A stretch of DNA of 48,576 bases from Oscillospiraceae bacterium (GCA_021199355.1 JAJQIF010000006.1:1-48576), one strand, 5' to 3'; counted from the stretch's first letter, positions 30,913-40,976 are shown. Notes: a model not told the origin generated them from the sequence alone. Made by a program: numbers and translations.

Positions 30913-33561
30913 TTAGTCAGCCTTCGGCATTGCCTTCTCGGTGAAGGTTCCGCCGTAGTATGCGTCAAGATAAATCTGCTTGAGTTCGCTGATGAGCGGG
31001 TATCTCGGGTTAGCGCCGGTGCACTGGTCGTCGAATGCACACTCGGTCATCTCGTCGAGGGTGTCGAGAAACTTCTTCTCGTCAACGCCATACTCAGCGA
31101 TGGTGTCCTTGATTCCGACACGGTGCTTGAGCTCATGAACGGCAGAAATGAGGTTCTCAAGCTTCTCCTCGTCCGTCTTTCCGCCGAGATTAAGAGCATC
31201 TGCGATTTCGGCATATCTGTGAAGTGCGTTCGGGTGGTCGTACTGCGAGAATGTTCCCATCTTCTGGGGAGCTTCGCTTGCGTTGTATCTCATGACGTCC
31301 TCGATGACGAGAGCGTTTGCAACGCCGTGAGCGATGTGGTGATAAGCACCGAGCTTGTGTGCGAGCGAGTGGCTGATGCCGAGGAATGCGTTAGCGAACG
31401 CCATACCTGCCATAGTGGCGGCATTTGCCATCTTCTCACGGGCTTCCTCATCGGTAAGACCGTTGTCGTAAGCTCTGGGAAGATACTCGAATATAGTCTT
31501 GAGGGCGCCGATTGCGAGACTATCGGTATAGTCGGTTGCCATGACGGAGACATAAGCCTCGAGTGCATGGGTTACGGCGTCGATACCGCTTGCGGCAGTC
31601 AAGCCCTTCGGTGCGGTCATATGGAAGTCGATGTCGACGATTGCCATATTCGGCATGAGCTGATAATCAGCAAGAGGATACTTGATTCCGGTTGATTCGT
31701 CGGTGATGACTGCGAACGGAGTAACCTCGGAGCCGGTACCTGCGGAAGTAGGAACTGCAATGAAGTAAGCCTTTTCGCCCATCTTCGGGAAGGTGTAGAC
31801 ACGCTTACGGATGTCGATGAATCTCATCGCCATGTCCATGAAGTCCGCATCGGGGTGCTCATAGAGAACCCACATAATCTTGCCGGCGTCCATAGCGGAG
31901 CCGCCGCCGATTGCGATGATGCAGTCGGGCTGGAAGGAGGTCATTGCCGCGGCACCTGCCTTGGCGCTTGCGAGTGTCGGGTCGGGCTCGACATCGAAGA
32001 ATGTGGTGTGAGCGATTCCGAGCTCGTCCAATTTGTCGGTGATGGACTTTGTAACGCCGCTGTGATAGAGGAAGGAGTCGGTTACGATGAAGCAACGCTT
32101 CTTGCCCATGACATACTTGAGCTCGTCAAGAGCTACGGGCAGGCAACCCTTCTTGGTGTAAACCTTCTCAGGTGCACGGAACCAAAGCATATTCTCTCTC
32201 CTCTCAGCAACTGTCTTGATATTGATAAGGTGCTTGACTCCAACGTTCTCGCTGACGCTGTTGCCGCCCCACGAGCCACAGCCGAGGGTAAGCGAAGGCG
32301 AAAGCTTGAAGTTGTAAAGGTCACCGATACCGCCGTGGGATGCGGGGGTGTTGACAAGGATTCTGCAGGTCTTCATTCTGGATGCGAACTTGTCAATCTT
32401 CTCGCGCTCGGTGACTGCGTCAAGATATACGGACGAGGTGTGTCCGAAGCCGCCGTCGGCGATGAGGTGCTCAGCCTTCGAGATGGCGTCGTCGAAGCTC
32501 TCGGCGTGATACATAGCGAGGACGGGAGAAAGCTTTTCGTGAGCGAACTCTTCGGAGATGTCGACAGACTCGACCTCACCGATAAGAATCTTGGTTTCCT
32601 CGGGAACGGAGATGCCGCAGATTTCGGCAATCTTCGGTGCAGGCTGACCGACAATCTTTGCGTTGACGGAGCCGTTTATAATCATGGTCTTTCTGACCTT
32701 GTCCTTCTCCTCGTCGTTAAGGAAGTAGCAACCTCTGTAAGCGAACTCCTTCTTGACCTCGTCATAGATGTCGTCAAGGACGATTGCGGACTGCTCGGAG
32801 GCGCAAATCATGCCGTTGTCGAAGGTCTTCGAATGGATAATCGAGCTTACCGCAAGCTTGATGTCGGCGGAGCTGTCGATGATTGCGGGGGTGTTGCCGG
32901 CACCAACGCCCAAAGCGGGCTTGCCGGAGGAGTATGCCGACTTGACCATGCCCGGTCCGCCGGTTGCGAGGATGATGTCAGCCTCTTTCATGAGAAGGCT
33001 CGTCATTTCGAGAGTCGGGGTGTCAATCCAGTCGATGATGCCCTCGGGAGCTCCCGCCTTGACTGCGGCTTCAAGAACGATTCTTGCCGCCTCGGTGGTG
33101 CATTTCTTGGCTCTCGGGTGAGGGCTGATGATGATTGCGTTTCTCGTCTTGAGGGAGATGAGGCACTTGAATATTGCTGTGGATGTCGGGTTGGTCGTGG
33201 GAATTACTGCCGCGACAACTCCGATAGGCTCGGCTATTTTCTTTGTGCCGTAAGCCTTGTCCTCCTCGATTACTCCACATGTTTTGGTGTTCTTGTAAGC
33301 ATTGTAGATATGCTCAGCGGCGTAGTTGTTCTTGATAACCTTGTCCTCAACAACGCCCATTCCGGTCTCTTCGACAGCCATCTTAGCAAGCGGCAATCTT
33401 GCCTGATTTGCGGCGGTAGCGGCGGCGAGGAAAATCTTGTCAACCTGCTCCTGAGTGTAGGTTGCAAAAATCTCCTGAGCCTTTCTTACCTTCGCGATTG
33501 TTGCCTCGAGGGCTTCGACGGTTTCTACGGGAGTTCTTTCGGTTTTAGCCGATTTCACCAT
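30913..33561 (-). CDS. adhE: Bifunctional acetaldehyde-CoA/alcohol dehydrogenase
   Basis: The 882-residue fusion reduces acetyl-CoA to acetaldehyde and then to ethanol, regenerating NAD. The N-terminal aldehyde dehydrogenase domain (to about 440) has the acyl-forming Cys253 in [12 protein letters not shown]. The C-terminal iron-dependent alcohol dehydrogenase (from about 460) has the [10 protein letters not shown] cofactor loop and metal ligands in [17 protein letters not shown]. AdhE forms spirosomes in relatives. AGGAGG precedes the ATG by 5 nt. Length and both domains are intact. Confidence 0.97.
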   Translation of the reverse strand: MVKSAKTERTPVETVEALEATIAKVRKAQEIFATYTQEQVDKIFLAAATAANQARLPLAKMAVEETGMGVVEDKVIKNNYAAEHIYNAYKNTKTCGVIEEDKAYGTKKIAEPIGVVAAVIPTTNPTSTAIFKCLISLKTRNAIIISPHPRAKKCTTEAARIVLEAAVKAGAPEGIIDWIDTPTLEMTSLLMKEADIILATGGPGMVKSAYSSGKPALGVGAGNTPAIIDSSADIKLAVSSIIHSKTFDNGMICASEQSAIVLDDIYDEVKKEFAYRGCYFLNDEEKDKVRKTMIINGSVNAKIVGQPAPKIAEICGISVPEETKILIGEVESVDISEEFAHEKLSPVLAMYHAESFDDAISKAEHLIADGGFGHTSSVYLDAVTEREKIDKFASRMKTCRILVNTPASHGGIGDLYNFKLSPSLTLGCGSWGGNSVSENVGVKHLINIKTVAERRENMLWFRAPEKVYTKKGCLPVALDELKYVMGKKRCFIVTDSFLYHSGVTKSITDKLDELGIAHTTFFDVEPDPTLASAKAGAAAMTSFQPDCIIAIGGGSAMDAGKIMWVLYEHPDADFMDMAMRFIDIRKRVYTFPKMGEKAYFIAVPTSAGTGSEVTPFAVITDESTGIKYPLADYQLMPNMAIVDIDFHMTAPKGLTAASGIDAVTHALEAYVSVMATDYTDSLAIGALKTIFEYLPRAYDNGLTDEEAREKMANAATMAGMAFANAFLGISHSLAHKLGAYHHIAHGVANALVIEDVMRYNASEAPQKMGTFSQYDHPNALHRYAEIADALNLGGKTDEEKLENLISAVHELKHRVGIKDTIAEYGVDEKKFLDTLDEMTECAFDDQCTGANPRYPLISELKQIYLDAYYGGTFTEKAMPKAD

Positions 33562-33648
33562 ACATACCTCCTATTGTATTTTCGCGGTCTGCGGGTGGCG
33601 CTCAAGCCACACGCGTTCCCACGGAAGAATTATATTTTTACGCCTATC

Positions 33649-33677
33649 ATTATAGCAAACCGAAACCGTTTTATCAA
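33649..33677 (-). promoter_or_regulatory. Promoter of adhE
   Basis: On the minus strand TTGATA (33677-33672), 17 bp, TATAAT (33654-33649) with extended TGC. The leader of about 80 nt contains a GTGGC/GCCAC hairpin near 33594-33611. I did not find a clear Rex site. Confidence 0.78.
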
Positions 33678-33750
33678 GCCGATTTGCCAAATTCCACGGT
33701 TTCAACAGTTTTTTTCGAAATAACGAACGACTTTTTTGTACTCACACGTT

Positions 33751-35205
33751 TTAAAGATAGACAAAATGCGAAAATTCGGCAACTCCACCTGTTTTTTCGA
33801 CCGAATATGCAAACAGTCCAATCCGACAGCCGACGAAGTGCCGAAGGTCAAAAGTGGGATAAACAGCCTCGCCGAAATCCGTCCATTCTCCGTCCCGAAG
33901 ATACATAAACCGCACTTCACTCTCATTAAGCGAGAACTTGCCCTTTACTCCCAAAGTCACAACATCCCCGTCAAACGGAATTTTGGCATAGGTCTTATCT
34001 CTTGACTTCATTACGAGATATAGTCTCCCCTGCTCTTTCGTAAGACCGATTATGCCATACTGATACTGTAGCATGGTGAGCCCTGCGGTGTCGCCGTCCT
34101 GAAGCCCCTTTGCATCGAGAGTCACATGCGCCTCGCATTCGGGGTACCTGGCACGCTGGGTCAGAGTATTGCGGGCAAATTCGACACTGTTCGACAATTT
34201 CTCGGTGGTAAGAGTGAACCTGCCGTCGCCCGTCGACCAGTACTCCGGTTTCGGGTTGTGGTTGAACTCCCACGCGGAATTGAGCCTGGCGCTCGTGAAA
34301 TCGTCGGAAACGAACAGCGGCGAGTACTTATAATCGGGTCTTGTGGAAGTATTCCCGACGGTTTCCGACGGCGTATCAAACATGGGGAAGTCCGTCTCGT
34401 CGAAGTGCATGGGGACGAGGTTCGGCATTCTCCCTGCCGCTCCCCTGTCGGCAAAAATCACTCCGAACCATCTGCCGTCAGGAGTGTCGACGATTCCGCC
34501 CTGAGCCACGCCTGTGGTGTCGGGGAGCTTATAGTCGATGACGTCGCCGCCAACCCATTCGCCGCCAATGCTATCTGACATATATGCCGCCTCAACTCTC
34601 TTCCATTCGCCTTGTGCGGCATGGATGAAGAAGGCGTAATATTTACCGTTAATCTTATAGAAATGCGAGCCCTCATAGCCGAGGAAATCGCCCGGGGCGT
34701 CGCAGATAACGACCTTGTCGAAGCCGCCTTCAAGCGGTCCCGACAAATCCGGTTTAAGCTCGGTAACACGGATATTCCTGTTTCCGTACATAATGTAAAC
34801 CCTGCCGTCGTCGTCAAAGAGCACTGAGCAGTCGTGATAGAAGCCGTCGATATAGCTCTTCTGCCACGGTCCTTCGGGGTTCTCAGCTGTAAAACAGTAT
34901 GTCTTGCGGGTGTCGTTCGCTATGAAAATGACGTAGAATCTGCCGTCGTGGTACCGAAGGCACGGCGCCCACATGCCGTTGGCATAGGCGTTTTCTTCGC
35001 CGTCAAGGTTCTGGCGAGGCGTGTCCTCCAGAGCCTCATAGACATGCAAGCAGAACTCCCAGTTTATGAGGTCATAAGAGCGAAGAATAACCGCACCGGG
35101 CATATAGTACATGGTTGTGGAGCACATATAGTATGTGTCGCCGACACGAATCACATCCGGGTCGGGCATATCGCAGTTGATTATGGGGTTGGTACCTCTT
35201 ATCAT
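33751..35205 (-). CDS. Glycoside hydrolase family 43 (beta-xylosidase/arabinofuranosidase-like)
   Basis: The 484-residue protein has no signal peptide, so it acts in the cytoplasm on imported oligosaccharides. The five-bladed propeller domain (about 1-300) shows the catalytic triad positions: base Asp in CDMPDPDVIRVGD, the pKa-setting Asp in HDCSVLFDDDG and the acid Glu in YEGSHFYKINGKYY. A C-terminal beta-sandwich (about 310-484; LFVSDDFTSARLNSAWEFNH onward) is of the GH43 C2 type. The ATG at 35205 follows GGAG. The substrate (xylo- or arabino-oligosaccharide) is inferred from the family. Confidence 0.9.
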   Translation of the reverse strand: MIRGTNPIINCDMPDPDVIRVGDTYYMCSTTMYYMPGAVILRSYDLINWEFCLHVYEALEDTPRQNLDGEENAYANGMWAPCLRYHDGRFYVIFIANDTRKTYCFTAENPEGPWQKSYIDGFYHDCSVLFDDDGRVYIMYGNRNIRVTELKPDLSGPLEGGFDKVVICDAPGDFLGYEGSHFYKINGKYYAFFIHAAQGEWKRVEAAYMSDSIGGEWVGGDVIDYKLPDTTGVAQGGIVDTPDGRWFGVIFADRGAAGRMPNLVPMHFDETDFPMFDTPSETVGNTSTRPDYKYSPLFVSDDFTSARLNSAWEFNHNPKPEYWSTGDGRFTLTTEKLSNSVEFARNTLTQRARYPECEAHVTLDAKGLQDGDTAGLTMLQYQYGIIGLTKEQGRLYLVMKSRDKTYAKIPFDGDVVTLGVKGKFSLNESEVRFMYLRDGEWTDFGEAVYPTFDLRHFVGCRIGLFAYSVEKTGGVAEFSHFVYL

Positions 35206-35231
35206 CAAATCATCTCCAAGGCTTTTCTACC

Positions 35232-35260
35232 AGTTTACCCTAAAATCAGAATCCAGTCAA
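35232..35260 (-). promoter_or_regulatory. Possible promoter of the GH43 gene
   Basis: On the minus strand TTGACT (35260-35255), 17 bp, and a weak -10 TAAACT (35237-35232). Confidence 0.5.
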
Positions 35261-35295
35261 TGATGAAACCTAATAAAAGATTGACCAAAACAAAG

Positions 35296-35324
35296 AAAAG
35301 GCGCACCACCCGGCACGCCTTTCG
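35296..35324 (-). terminator. Terminator of the GH3 gene
   Basis: On the minus strand AAAGGCGTGCC and GGTGCGCCTTT pair (two G-U pairs) around GGGT, followed by TCTTTGTTTT. It lies just downstream of the GH3 stop and separates GH3 from GH43. Confidence 0.78.
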
Positions 35325-35335
35325 AAAAATCTTGA

Positions 35336-37432
35336 TTACAAAGAAATCTTAACTGCTACCGGGGTCTTGCCGGTGAGCGAAACGCTCAGGTCATCCGGCT
35401 GAGAAGTGCCGAAGTAGAGGGTTGTTTCGGCGTCCTTGTCGAGATATCTCTTGCCATAGTTATCGACAACGGTGAGATTCTTAAGCGGAATGTCGAGGCT
35501 GATTGTCTTCGTCTCGCCCTCGGCGACTTCGACTTTCTTGAAAGCGCAGAGTGCGTGATTCTTGACGGCGTCCTTGGAGGTCGACTTGAAGTAAACCTGC
35601 AAGGCATCCGAGCCGGAAACAGCGGAGTTAGTCAGGGTAACCTCTGCATGGACTGCATCTTCGCCCACAGTAGTCTTCACATCGGTAACTTTTATATCCG
35701 AATATGTCAAGCCGAAGCCGAAGGGATAGAGGACGTTGTCCTTAGACAAATCCTCATAGCGATAAGTCCTGTCTCTCATGAAGTAGTCGGTGAACTCGGG
35801 CATGCCGTCGGTGGTCTTGTAGAATGTAACCGGGAGCTTGCCGGAGGGCGAAACCTTGCCAAAGAGGATGTCCGCAACAGCCTTGCCGCCCTCGGAACCG
35901 GGATAGAACGCCTGCAAAAGTGCATTCGGTCTGTCGTCCTCAAGATTCAGGGATGAGCCGCTTGCCAAAACCACGATTGTAGGCTTGCCTGTTGACAGAA
36001 CCGCCCTCACGAGATGTCTCTGGGACTCGGGGAGCCTTAAATCCTTCTTGTCGCCGGAGGCATAGGCGTTGCCGGCGTCTCCCTCTTCGCCCTCGAGGCT
36101 TTCGTCAAGTCCGACGCAGAGAACGACAACGTCGCTGTGCTCGGCGATTGCCTTTGCCTCGGCGATTCTGTCGTCCGGGAACGCCAGAACCTCGCGCCTG
36201 TCCTTAATCATGTGTGAGCCCTCGGAGAAGAGAACTCTTCCGGGGAACGCGTCCTGAATTCCCATCAGGATGGTTTCGTATCTCGAAGCGGTGCCGTAGT
36301 AGTTGCCGCGAAGTGCACCGATATTCTGGGCGTTAGGTCCTATTACGCCGATGGTGTTTATCGAAGCGTCGAGCGGGAGAATGCCGTCGTTCTTGAGAAG
36401 AACACAGGCGGAATCCGCCGCACGCTTGCTGACCGCAAGGTGCTCCTTTGTCTCGACATCCATATAACCGAGGCTGTCATATTCTGTCTCGTCGAACATA
36501 CCGAGACGGAATCTCGTTCTGAAAAGATGCTCGCAGGCGGTTGTGATTTCTTCTTCGGTGACCAGACCGTCCTGATATGCTTTATAGAGATGGATATAGG
36601 TGTTGCCGCAGTTGACGTCACAGCCGTTCTTGAGTGCCAGAGCCGCCGATTCCTCGTAGGTTTCGGTGACGTGGTGGTGCTGATGGAAGTCCTGCAATGC
36701 CCAGCAGTCGGAGGTGAAATAGCCATCGAAGCCCCACTCGTCGAGCGTCGACTTCAGAAACTCACTGCCACAGCAAGGTTCGCCGTTGGTTCTGTTATAT
36801 GCGCCCATTACGCCCTCGACATCCGCCTCTTTTACGAGAGCTTCGAATGCGGGAAGATAGGTTTCCTCCAAGTCTTTTGGGTCTGCTATTGCGTTGAATT
36901 CATGTCTTAATTCCTCCGGTCCCGAATGGACGGCGAAATGCTTGGCACAGGCGGCGGCACGGAGATATTCCCCGTCGCCCTGGATGCCCTTGACGAATGC
37001 ACAGCCGAGGCGGGACGTGAGGTAGGGGTCCTCGCCGTAGGTCTCGTGACCTCTGCCCCAACGAGGGTCGCGGAAGATGTTGATGTTGGGAGACCAGAGT
37101 GTCAATCCCTTATAGATATCGCGGTCGCCCTGCTTCGAATATTCGTTATACTTGGCTCTTGTCTCGACAGAGATTACTTCGGCAATGTCGCCGATAAGCT
37201 CTTCATCGAAGGAAGCCGCCATTCCGATTGCCTGCGGGAACATCGTTGCGACGCCGGCACGAGCGGTACCGTGAAGCCCCTCGCACCACCAGTTATAGGC
37301 GGGAATCCCGAGCCTTTCGACAGCCGGAGCGCCGAACTTGAGCTGTTCGCACTTTTCCCAGACAGTAAGCCTCGAGACGAGGTCATGAGCCCTCTCTTCG
37401 GGCGACTTTGTTTTGTCTTTATAAATATCCAT
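35336..37432 (-). CDS. Glycoside hydrolase family 3 (beta-xylosidase/beta-glucosidase-like)
   Basis: The 698-residue enzyme has no signal peptide and should act in the cytoplasm. The ATG at 37432 follows AGGAGG. The N-terminal barrel contains YNWWCEGLHGTARAG (45-60), KHFAVHSGPE (164-173) and the nucleophile Asp242 in YFTSDCWALQDF. The second alpha/beta domain and a fibronectin-III-like C terminus complete the usual layout. The EGLHG form and the neighbouring GH43 gene favour xylo-oligosaccharides, but activity on gluco-oligosaccharides cannot be excluded. Confidence 0.92.
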   Translation of the reverse strand: MDIYKDKTKSPEERAHDLVSRLTVWEKCEQLKFGAPAVERLGIPAYNWWCEGLHGTARAGVATMFPQAIGMAASFDEELIGDIAEVISVETRAKYNEYSKQGDRDIYKGLTLWSPNINIFRDPRWGRGHETYGEDPYLTSRLGCAFVKGIQGDGEYLRAAACAKHFAVHSGPEELRHEFNAIADPKDLEETYLPAFEALVKEADVEGVMGAYNRTNGEPCCGSEFLKSTLDEWGFDGYFTSDCWALQDFHQHHHVTETYEESAALALKNGCDVNCGNTYIHLYKAYQDGLVTEEEITTACEHLFRTRFRLGMFDETEYDSLGYMDVETKEHLAVSKRAADSACVLLKNDGILPLDASINTIGVIGPNAQNIGALRGNYYGTASRYETILMGIQDAFPGRVLFSEGSHMIKDRREVLAFPDDRIAEAKAIAEHSDVVVLCVGLDESLEGEEGDAGNAYASGDKKDLRLPESQRHLVRAVLSTGKPTIVVLASGSSLNLEDDRPNALLQAFYPGSEGGKAVADILFGKVSPSGKLPVTFYKTTDGMPEFTDYFMRDRTYRYEDLSKDNVLYPFGFGLTYSDIKVTDVKTTVGEDAVHAEVTLTNSAVSGSDALQVYFKSTSKDAVKNHALCAFKKVEVAEGETKTISLDIPLKNLTVVDNYGKRYLDKDAETTLYFGTSQPDDLSVSLTGKTPVAVKISL

Positions 37433-37476
37433 AGTTGTCCTCCTGTTCATGTAGTTCAAAGTAAGTTGCTACAGAT

Positions 37477-37505
37477 ATTATACTGGATTTTGTATTGACT
37501 GTCAA
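37477..37505 (-). promoter_or_regulatory. Promoter of the GH3 gene
   Basis: On the minus strand TTGACA (37505-37500), 17 bp, TATAAT (37482-37477): full consensus. Confidence 0.88.
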
Positions 37506-37527
37506 GATTACGAGGCTCATATAATAC

Positions 37528-37556
37528 TTGCGTTTTGGCTTATTTTGTGCTATTCT
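37528..37556 (+). promoter_or_regulatory. Promoter of proC
   Basis: TTGCGT (37528-37533), 17 bp, TATTCT (37551-37556), diverging from the GH3 promoter. Confidence 0.65.
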
Positions 37557-37580
37557 ATTCTTAACAAGGAGGTCATCTCT

Positions 37581-38399
37581 ATGAATACTAACACTGAAAT
37601 AAAAAATGCCGCAGTCGTTGGGCTCGGCAACATGGGCGGAGCAATTCTCGGGGGAATCGTCTCGGGAGGAATCCTGCCGGTTGAGAATCTCAGAGGCGCC
37701 GACAAGGCGGACGTCTGCCGGGCTAAGGCTGAAAAACTCGGAGTAAAGGCTTATCGGGAACCGAGCGAAGCCGTGAAGGATGCGGATCTGGTTATCCTCG
37801 CCGTCAAGCCGCAGTCGCTCGAGGCTCTTATGAGCGAAATCGGCGAAGTAAAGAAGTCGGCGGTCATCGTCTCCATCCTGGCAGGCAAGAAGATTGCGAC
37901 GCTTGAGAGCTACTTCGGGGCTGATGCAAAGATTGTCCGTGTCATGCCGAACACCCCGGCTCTTGTCGGAGTCGGGATGAGCGGAATTTGCAGAAACGCC
38001 AATGTCTCGGACGAAGAGCTCGAAAAAGTCGTCGAGATTTTCTCATCCTTCGGCAAGGCTTCTGTCGTTGACGAGAGCCTTATGGACATCGTCACCGGCA
38101 TCAGCGGCTCAGGTCCCGCATATGTTTACATGTTCATCGACGGGCTCATCAAGGCGGGCATCAACGGCGGCATGGATGAGAAATCTGCCAAGATTTTTGC
38201 CGCCCAGACCGTAAAAGGTGCGGCGGAGATGGTGCTCCGGTCGGACATCTCGCCAGAACAGCTCAAAATAAACGTCTGCTCCCCCGGCGGCACCACTATA
38301 GAAGCGGTGAAGGTGCTGGAAGAGCAGAAGTTTGAAGACATTATCATGCAGGCGGTCAAGGCTTGCGAGGATAAATCCAGATTAATGGGAAAAGAGTAA
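37581..38399 (+). CDS. proC: Pyrroline-5-carboxylate reductase
   Basis: The 272-residue enzyme makes proline from pyrroline-5-carboxylate. AAVVGLGNMGGAILGG is the dinucleotide-binding loop, VILAVKPQSLEALM and VRVMPNTPALVGVGMSG follow, and the dimer domain has TGISGSGPAYVYMFIDGL and CSPGGTTIEAV. The ATG at 37581 has AAGGAGG 8 nt upstream; an in-frame ATG at 37545 overlaps the promoter and is not used. Proline synthesis and the ProRS gene are both in the window, but not linked. Confidence 0.95.
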   Translation: MNTNTEIKNAAVVGLGNMGGAILGGIVSGGILPVENLRGADKADVCRAKAEKLGVKAYREPSEAVKDADLVILAVKPQSLEALMSEIGEVKKSAVIVSILAGKKIATLESYFGADAKIVRVMPNTPALVGVGMSGICRNANVSDEELEKVVEIFSSFGKASVVDESLMDIVTGISGSGPAYVYMFIDGLIKAGINGGMDEKSAKIFAAQTVKGAAEMVLRSDISPEQLKINVCSPGGTTIEAVKVLEEQKFEDIIMQAVKACEDKSRLMGKE

Positions 38400-38417
38400 T
38401 TTTGACGATGTGCTGAT

Positions 38418-38489
38418 TGTAGGGGCGGATATCATCCGCCCGTTGTAGTGCCAACGTCTTTGTTCGGGCGGATAATATCCGCCCCTACA
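38418..38489. repeat. MITE-like inverted pair of palindromic repeats
   Basis: Two 25-bp units face each other: one at 38418-38442 (TGTAGGGGCGGAT...) and one at 38465-38489, which is the reverse complement with one difference. They enclose a 22-bp core. The whole 72-bp element has terminal TGTAGGGG/CCCCTACA inverted repeats and fills the gap between convergent genes. No transposase is present. Confidence 0.82.
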
Positions 38490-38492
38490 TTT

Positions 38493-39707
38493 TTAGTCCG
38501 TATAAGCCACAGCCAGAACCTGCAAATCGCACTTCAGGTTATCCCCATAGGCGGTGAATTCCACACGGTATTCGCCGCTTTCTTCGGCTTTGTATAAGAT
38601 TCCGACCGACGGGCAGAGCCAGCCGCTCTCATCGTATTCGTTGAAGATTTCGGTGTTGACAAGCTCGCCGTTGAAATATACTTTTGCTTCGAGAGTGCCA
38701 TATTCGCTTCCTGAAGAAGTAGGATACACCACATAGGCGTTGGTGCCGGTGAAGGTGAAGACGAGCGGGTCGTTCGACTCGTCATAGGTCTTTGTCCAAC
38801 CGTCCGAATAGTGGAAACCGGAGCTCTTGTTCTTCCACGAGCCCATGTCCTCGGGAGTGTAAACCGAGCGCTGGAGCATGTGGGCGTTCTCATAGGTGCA
38901 ACCATACATTGCATCGGGAATGGTGATGTCGGACTCGCTTCCGTCGAGGCGGTCGACCTCATCGAAGAAGTAGGCGATGAACTCGGCGACAACTGCGTTG
39001 CCGTCAGCGTTCGGATGGGTATAGTCGTCCGAGAATTCGCTCCACTCGAGAGCACCGTTATCGAGCATATAGGTTATGCCGTCGGCATAGCTTATCATCG
39101 GCAGGTCATAGTACTCGCCGATTTCTTTTTTCCACTCCTGAGAGGTATAGCCCTCCTCCATTCTCGCAAAGAGGAGAATTACCGCCGGCTGGGATTCACA
39201 CTCGAGGCAGTCGCGGATAAGGCTCTCGAAGGCGTCGTAATATTCATCTGAGTTACTGTCATTGACGGCGAACTCGATGAAGACGATATCCGGGTCATAA
39301 GCCTCGACGTCGTCCTCGAATCTGAGGGCACCGAGTGTGGAGGGAGTGCCGCTTATTCCGGAGTTGTAGTAGTGGACGTTATCGCCGTTACCCTTGCCGA
39401 ACTTCTCCTGAAAATAGGTGAATGAGCGATAGGCATAGCATGTCTCGAGCCCGTCGCCTTCGGTGATTGAGCCGCCGATATAGACGATGTTGCAGTCCTC
39501 GCCGCTCTCGGCTTTCTCGATAGCCTGCTTGAGGCGGTAGGTGTTGCCGGTCTGGGTGAGGGAAATTATTTTCGCGTTGTTGAGGTAATCCTCATAGGTC
39601 GTGGGATTTTCGATTGTTTCAAGAGCCACAGAGGTCTCCTTTCCGCAGGCGCTGAGGCACCCGCACAGCAAAACTGCCGCAAGAAGTATTGATATGATTT
39701 TCTTCAT
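38493..39707 (-). CDS. SGNH/GDSL-type hydrolase lipoprotein (carbohydrate esterase-like)
   Basis: The 404-residue protein has a lipoprotein signal (lipobox LSAC, Cys21) and an SGNH domain (about 70-250): VYIGGSITEG carries the nucleophile Ser80, NSGISG the second block, FAVND the Asn149 block and SDDYTHPNADG the Asp228/His231 pair. A beta-rich C-terminal domain (about 265-404) resembles the jelly-roll found in CE2-type acetyl esterases. Removal of acetyl groups from xylan or similar sugars at the cell surface is likely. Part of a carbohydrate-use set with CE15, GH3 and GH43. Confidence 0.85.
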   Translation of the reverse strand: MKKIISILLAAVLLCGCLSACGKETSVALETIENPTTYEDYLNNAKIISLTQTGNTYRLKQAIEKAESGEDCNIVYIGGSITEGDGLETCYAYRSFTYFQEKFGKGNGDNVHYYNSGISGTPSTLGALRFEDDVEAYDPDIVFIEFAVNDSNSDEYYDAFESLIRDCLECESQPAVILLFARMEEGYTSQEWKKEIGEYYDLPMISYADGITYMLDNGALEWSEFSDDYTHPNADGNAVVAEFIAYFFDEVDRLDGSESDITIPDAMYGCTYENAHMLQRSVYTPEDMGSWKNKSSGFHYSDGWTKTYDESNDPLVFTFTGTNAYVVYPTSSGSEYGTLEAKVYFNGELVNTEIFNEYDESGWLCPSVGILYKAEESGEYRVEFTAYGDNLKCDLQVLAVAYTD

Positions 39708-39725
39708 AATATAAGCCTTTCTAAG

Positions 39726-39757
39726 AAAAATGCGGCTACTTGATGCAGCCGCATTAA
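39726..39757 (-). terminator. Terminator downstream of the lipoprotein esterase promoter side / after msmK
   Basis: AATGCGGCT (39729-39737) and AGCCGCATT (39747-39755) pair perfectly around a 9-nt loop; on the minus strand TTTCTTAG follows. It ends the sugar ATPase gene before the esterase gene. Confidence 0.85.
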
Positions 39758-39782
39758 ATTCTATATGTTCGTAAAGTTACTA

Positions 39783-40925
39783 TCAGTTGATAATTGTCTT
39801 CTCGGTTTCCTTGTCGAAGAGATGGATTCTGTTGGCGTCAAGAGCGCAGGTGATAACATCCTGAGGTCTTGCGGTCGAGCGGTTGGAAACACGAGCAGTA
39901 AGGTTGATGCCCTCGCAGGTGAGGTAGAGGTAAGTCTCGGCACCCATCATTTCGGCTACGTTGACGGTTGCCTCGATGACGCCGGTCTTGGCGGAGGAGA
40001 TGAACATTTCCTCGTCGTGGATGCACTCGGGACGAACGCCGCAGATAACTTCCTTGTTGAGGTAAGGAGCCAAAGCTTCTTCGTTGACCTTAGCCTCGGG
40101 AAGCTCGATATAGAACTTTCTTCCTCTGGTTTCCTTGGTGTCCTCGGAACCGAACTCGATGTTGTACTTGCCGTCGATCTTGACAAGCTTTGAATCGATG
40201 AAGTTCATCTGAGGAGATCCGATGAATCCTGCAACGAAGAGGTTGCAAGGATAGCTGTAGAGGTTCTGAGGAGTGTCGACCTGCTGAATGAAGCCGTCCT
40301 TCATAACGACGATTCTGTCAGCCATGGTCATAGCCTCGGTCTGGTCATGGGTTACATAGATAAATGTGGTTCCGAGTCTCTTATGGAGAAGAGTGATCTC
40401 GGTTCTCATCTGAGCACGGAGCTTAGCATCGAGGTTGGAAAGAGGCTCGTCAAGAAGGAATACCTGAGGCTCACGAACGAGTGCACGTCCCAGAGCAACA
40501 CGCTGTCTCTGACCACCGGACAAAGCCTTCGGCTTTCTGTCGAGGAGGTGGGAGATGTCGAGGATTCTTGCTGCTTCTTCAACCTTTCTTGCGATCTGAT
40601 CCTTAGGAGTCTTGCGGAGCTTGAGTCCGAATGCCATGTTCTCGAAAACTGTCATATGAGGATAGAGAGCGTAGTTCTGGAATACCATCGCGATATCTCT
40701 GTCCTTAGGAGCGATATCATTAACAAGTCTGTTGCCGATATAAAGCTCGCCGTCTGTGATTTCTTCCAAACCTGCTATCATACGAAGGGTCGTGGATTTA
40801 CCGCAACCTGAAGGTCCTACAAAGATAATGAATTCCTTGTCCTTAACCTCGAGGCAGAAGTCGGATACCGCGACTACTCCGCCGGGGTACTTTTTGTAAA
40901 TATGCTTTAGTGATAAGCTTGCCAT
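39783..40925 (-). CDS. msmK: Sugar ABC transporter ATP-binding protein (MsmK/UgpC type)
   Basis: The 380-residue ATPase powers sugar importers. Visible are Walker [12 protein letters not shown]-loop [14 protein letters not shown], signature [15 protein letters not shown], Walker [17 protein letters not shown] and the H-loop VTHDQTEAM, then a C-terminal regulatory OB-fold (from about 235) typical of CUT1 ATPases. No binding protein or permease adjoins it. In Firmicutes such a lone ATPase serves several transporters, which would suit the orphan lipoproteins in this window. ATG 40925 follows GAGGAGG. Confidence 0.93.
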   Translation of the reverse strand: MASLSLKHIYKKYPGGVVAVSDFCLEVKDKEFIIFVGPSGCGKSTTLRMIAGLEEITDGELYIGNRLVNDIAPKDRDIAMVFQNYALYPHMTVFENMAFGLKLRKTPKDQIARKVEEAARILDISHLLDRKPKALSGGQRQRVALGRALVREPQVFLLDEPLSNLDAKLRAQMRTEITLLHKRLGTTFIYVTHDQTEAMTMADRIVVMKDGFIQQVDTPQNLYSYPCNLFVAGFIGSPQMNFIDSKLVKIDGKYNIEFGSEDTKETRGRKFYIELPEAKVNEEALAPYLNKEVICGVRPECIHDEEMFISSAKTGVIEATVNVAEMMGAETYLYLTCEGINLTARVSNRSTARPQDVITCALDANRIHLFDKETEKTIIN

Positions 40926-40957
40926 CAAAAGGCCTCCTCGCCGAATTTTTAAAACTT

Positions 40958-40976
40958 GCTAATCTCCTTGATTAGC
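40958..40976 (-). promoter_or_regulatory. Leader dyad of the sugar ATPase gene
   Basis: GCTAATC-TCCTT-GATTAGC is a perfect 7-bp inverted repeat between the promoter and the start codon. It could be an operator or a small RNA hairpin. Confidence 0.5.

Noticed and set aside
33594-33611. Hairpin in the adhE leader considered as a Rex operator.
   Set aside because: The sequence GTGGC/GCCAC is GC-rich and lacks the TTGTT/AACAA form of Rex sites.
31855-33723. A 622-codon open frame on the plus strand.
   Set aside because: It lies opposite adhE, whose domains and active-site motifs are all intact, and the translated sequence is unlike any protein I know.
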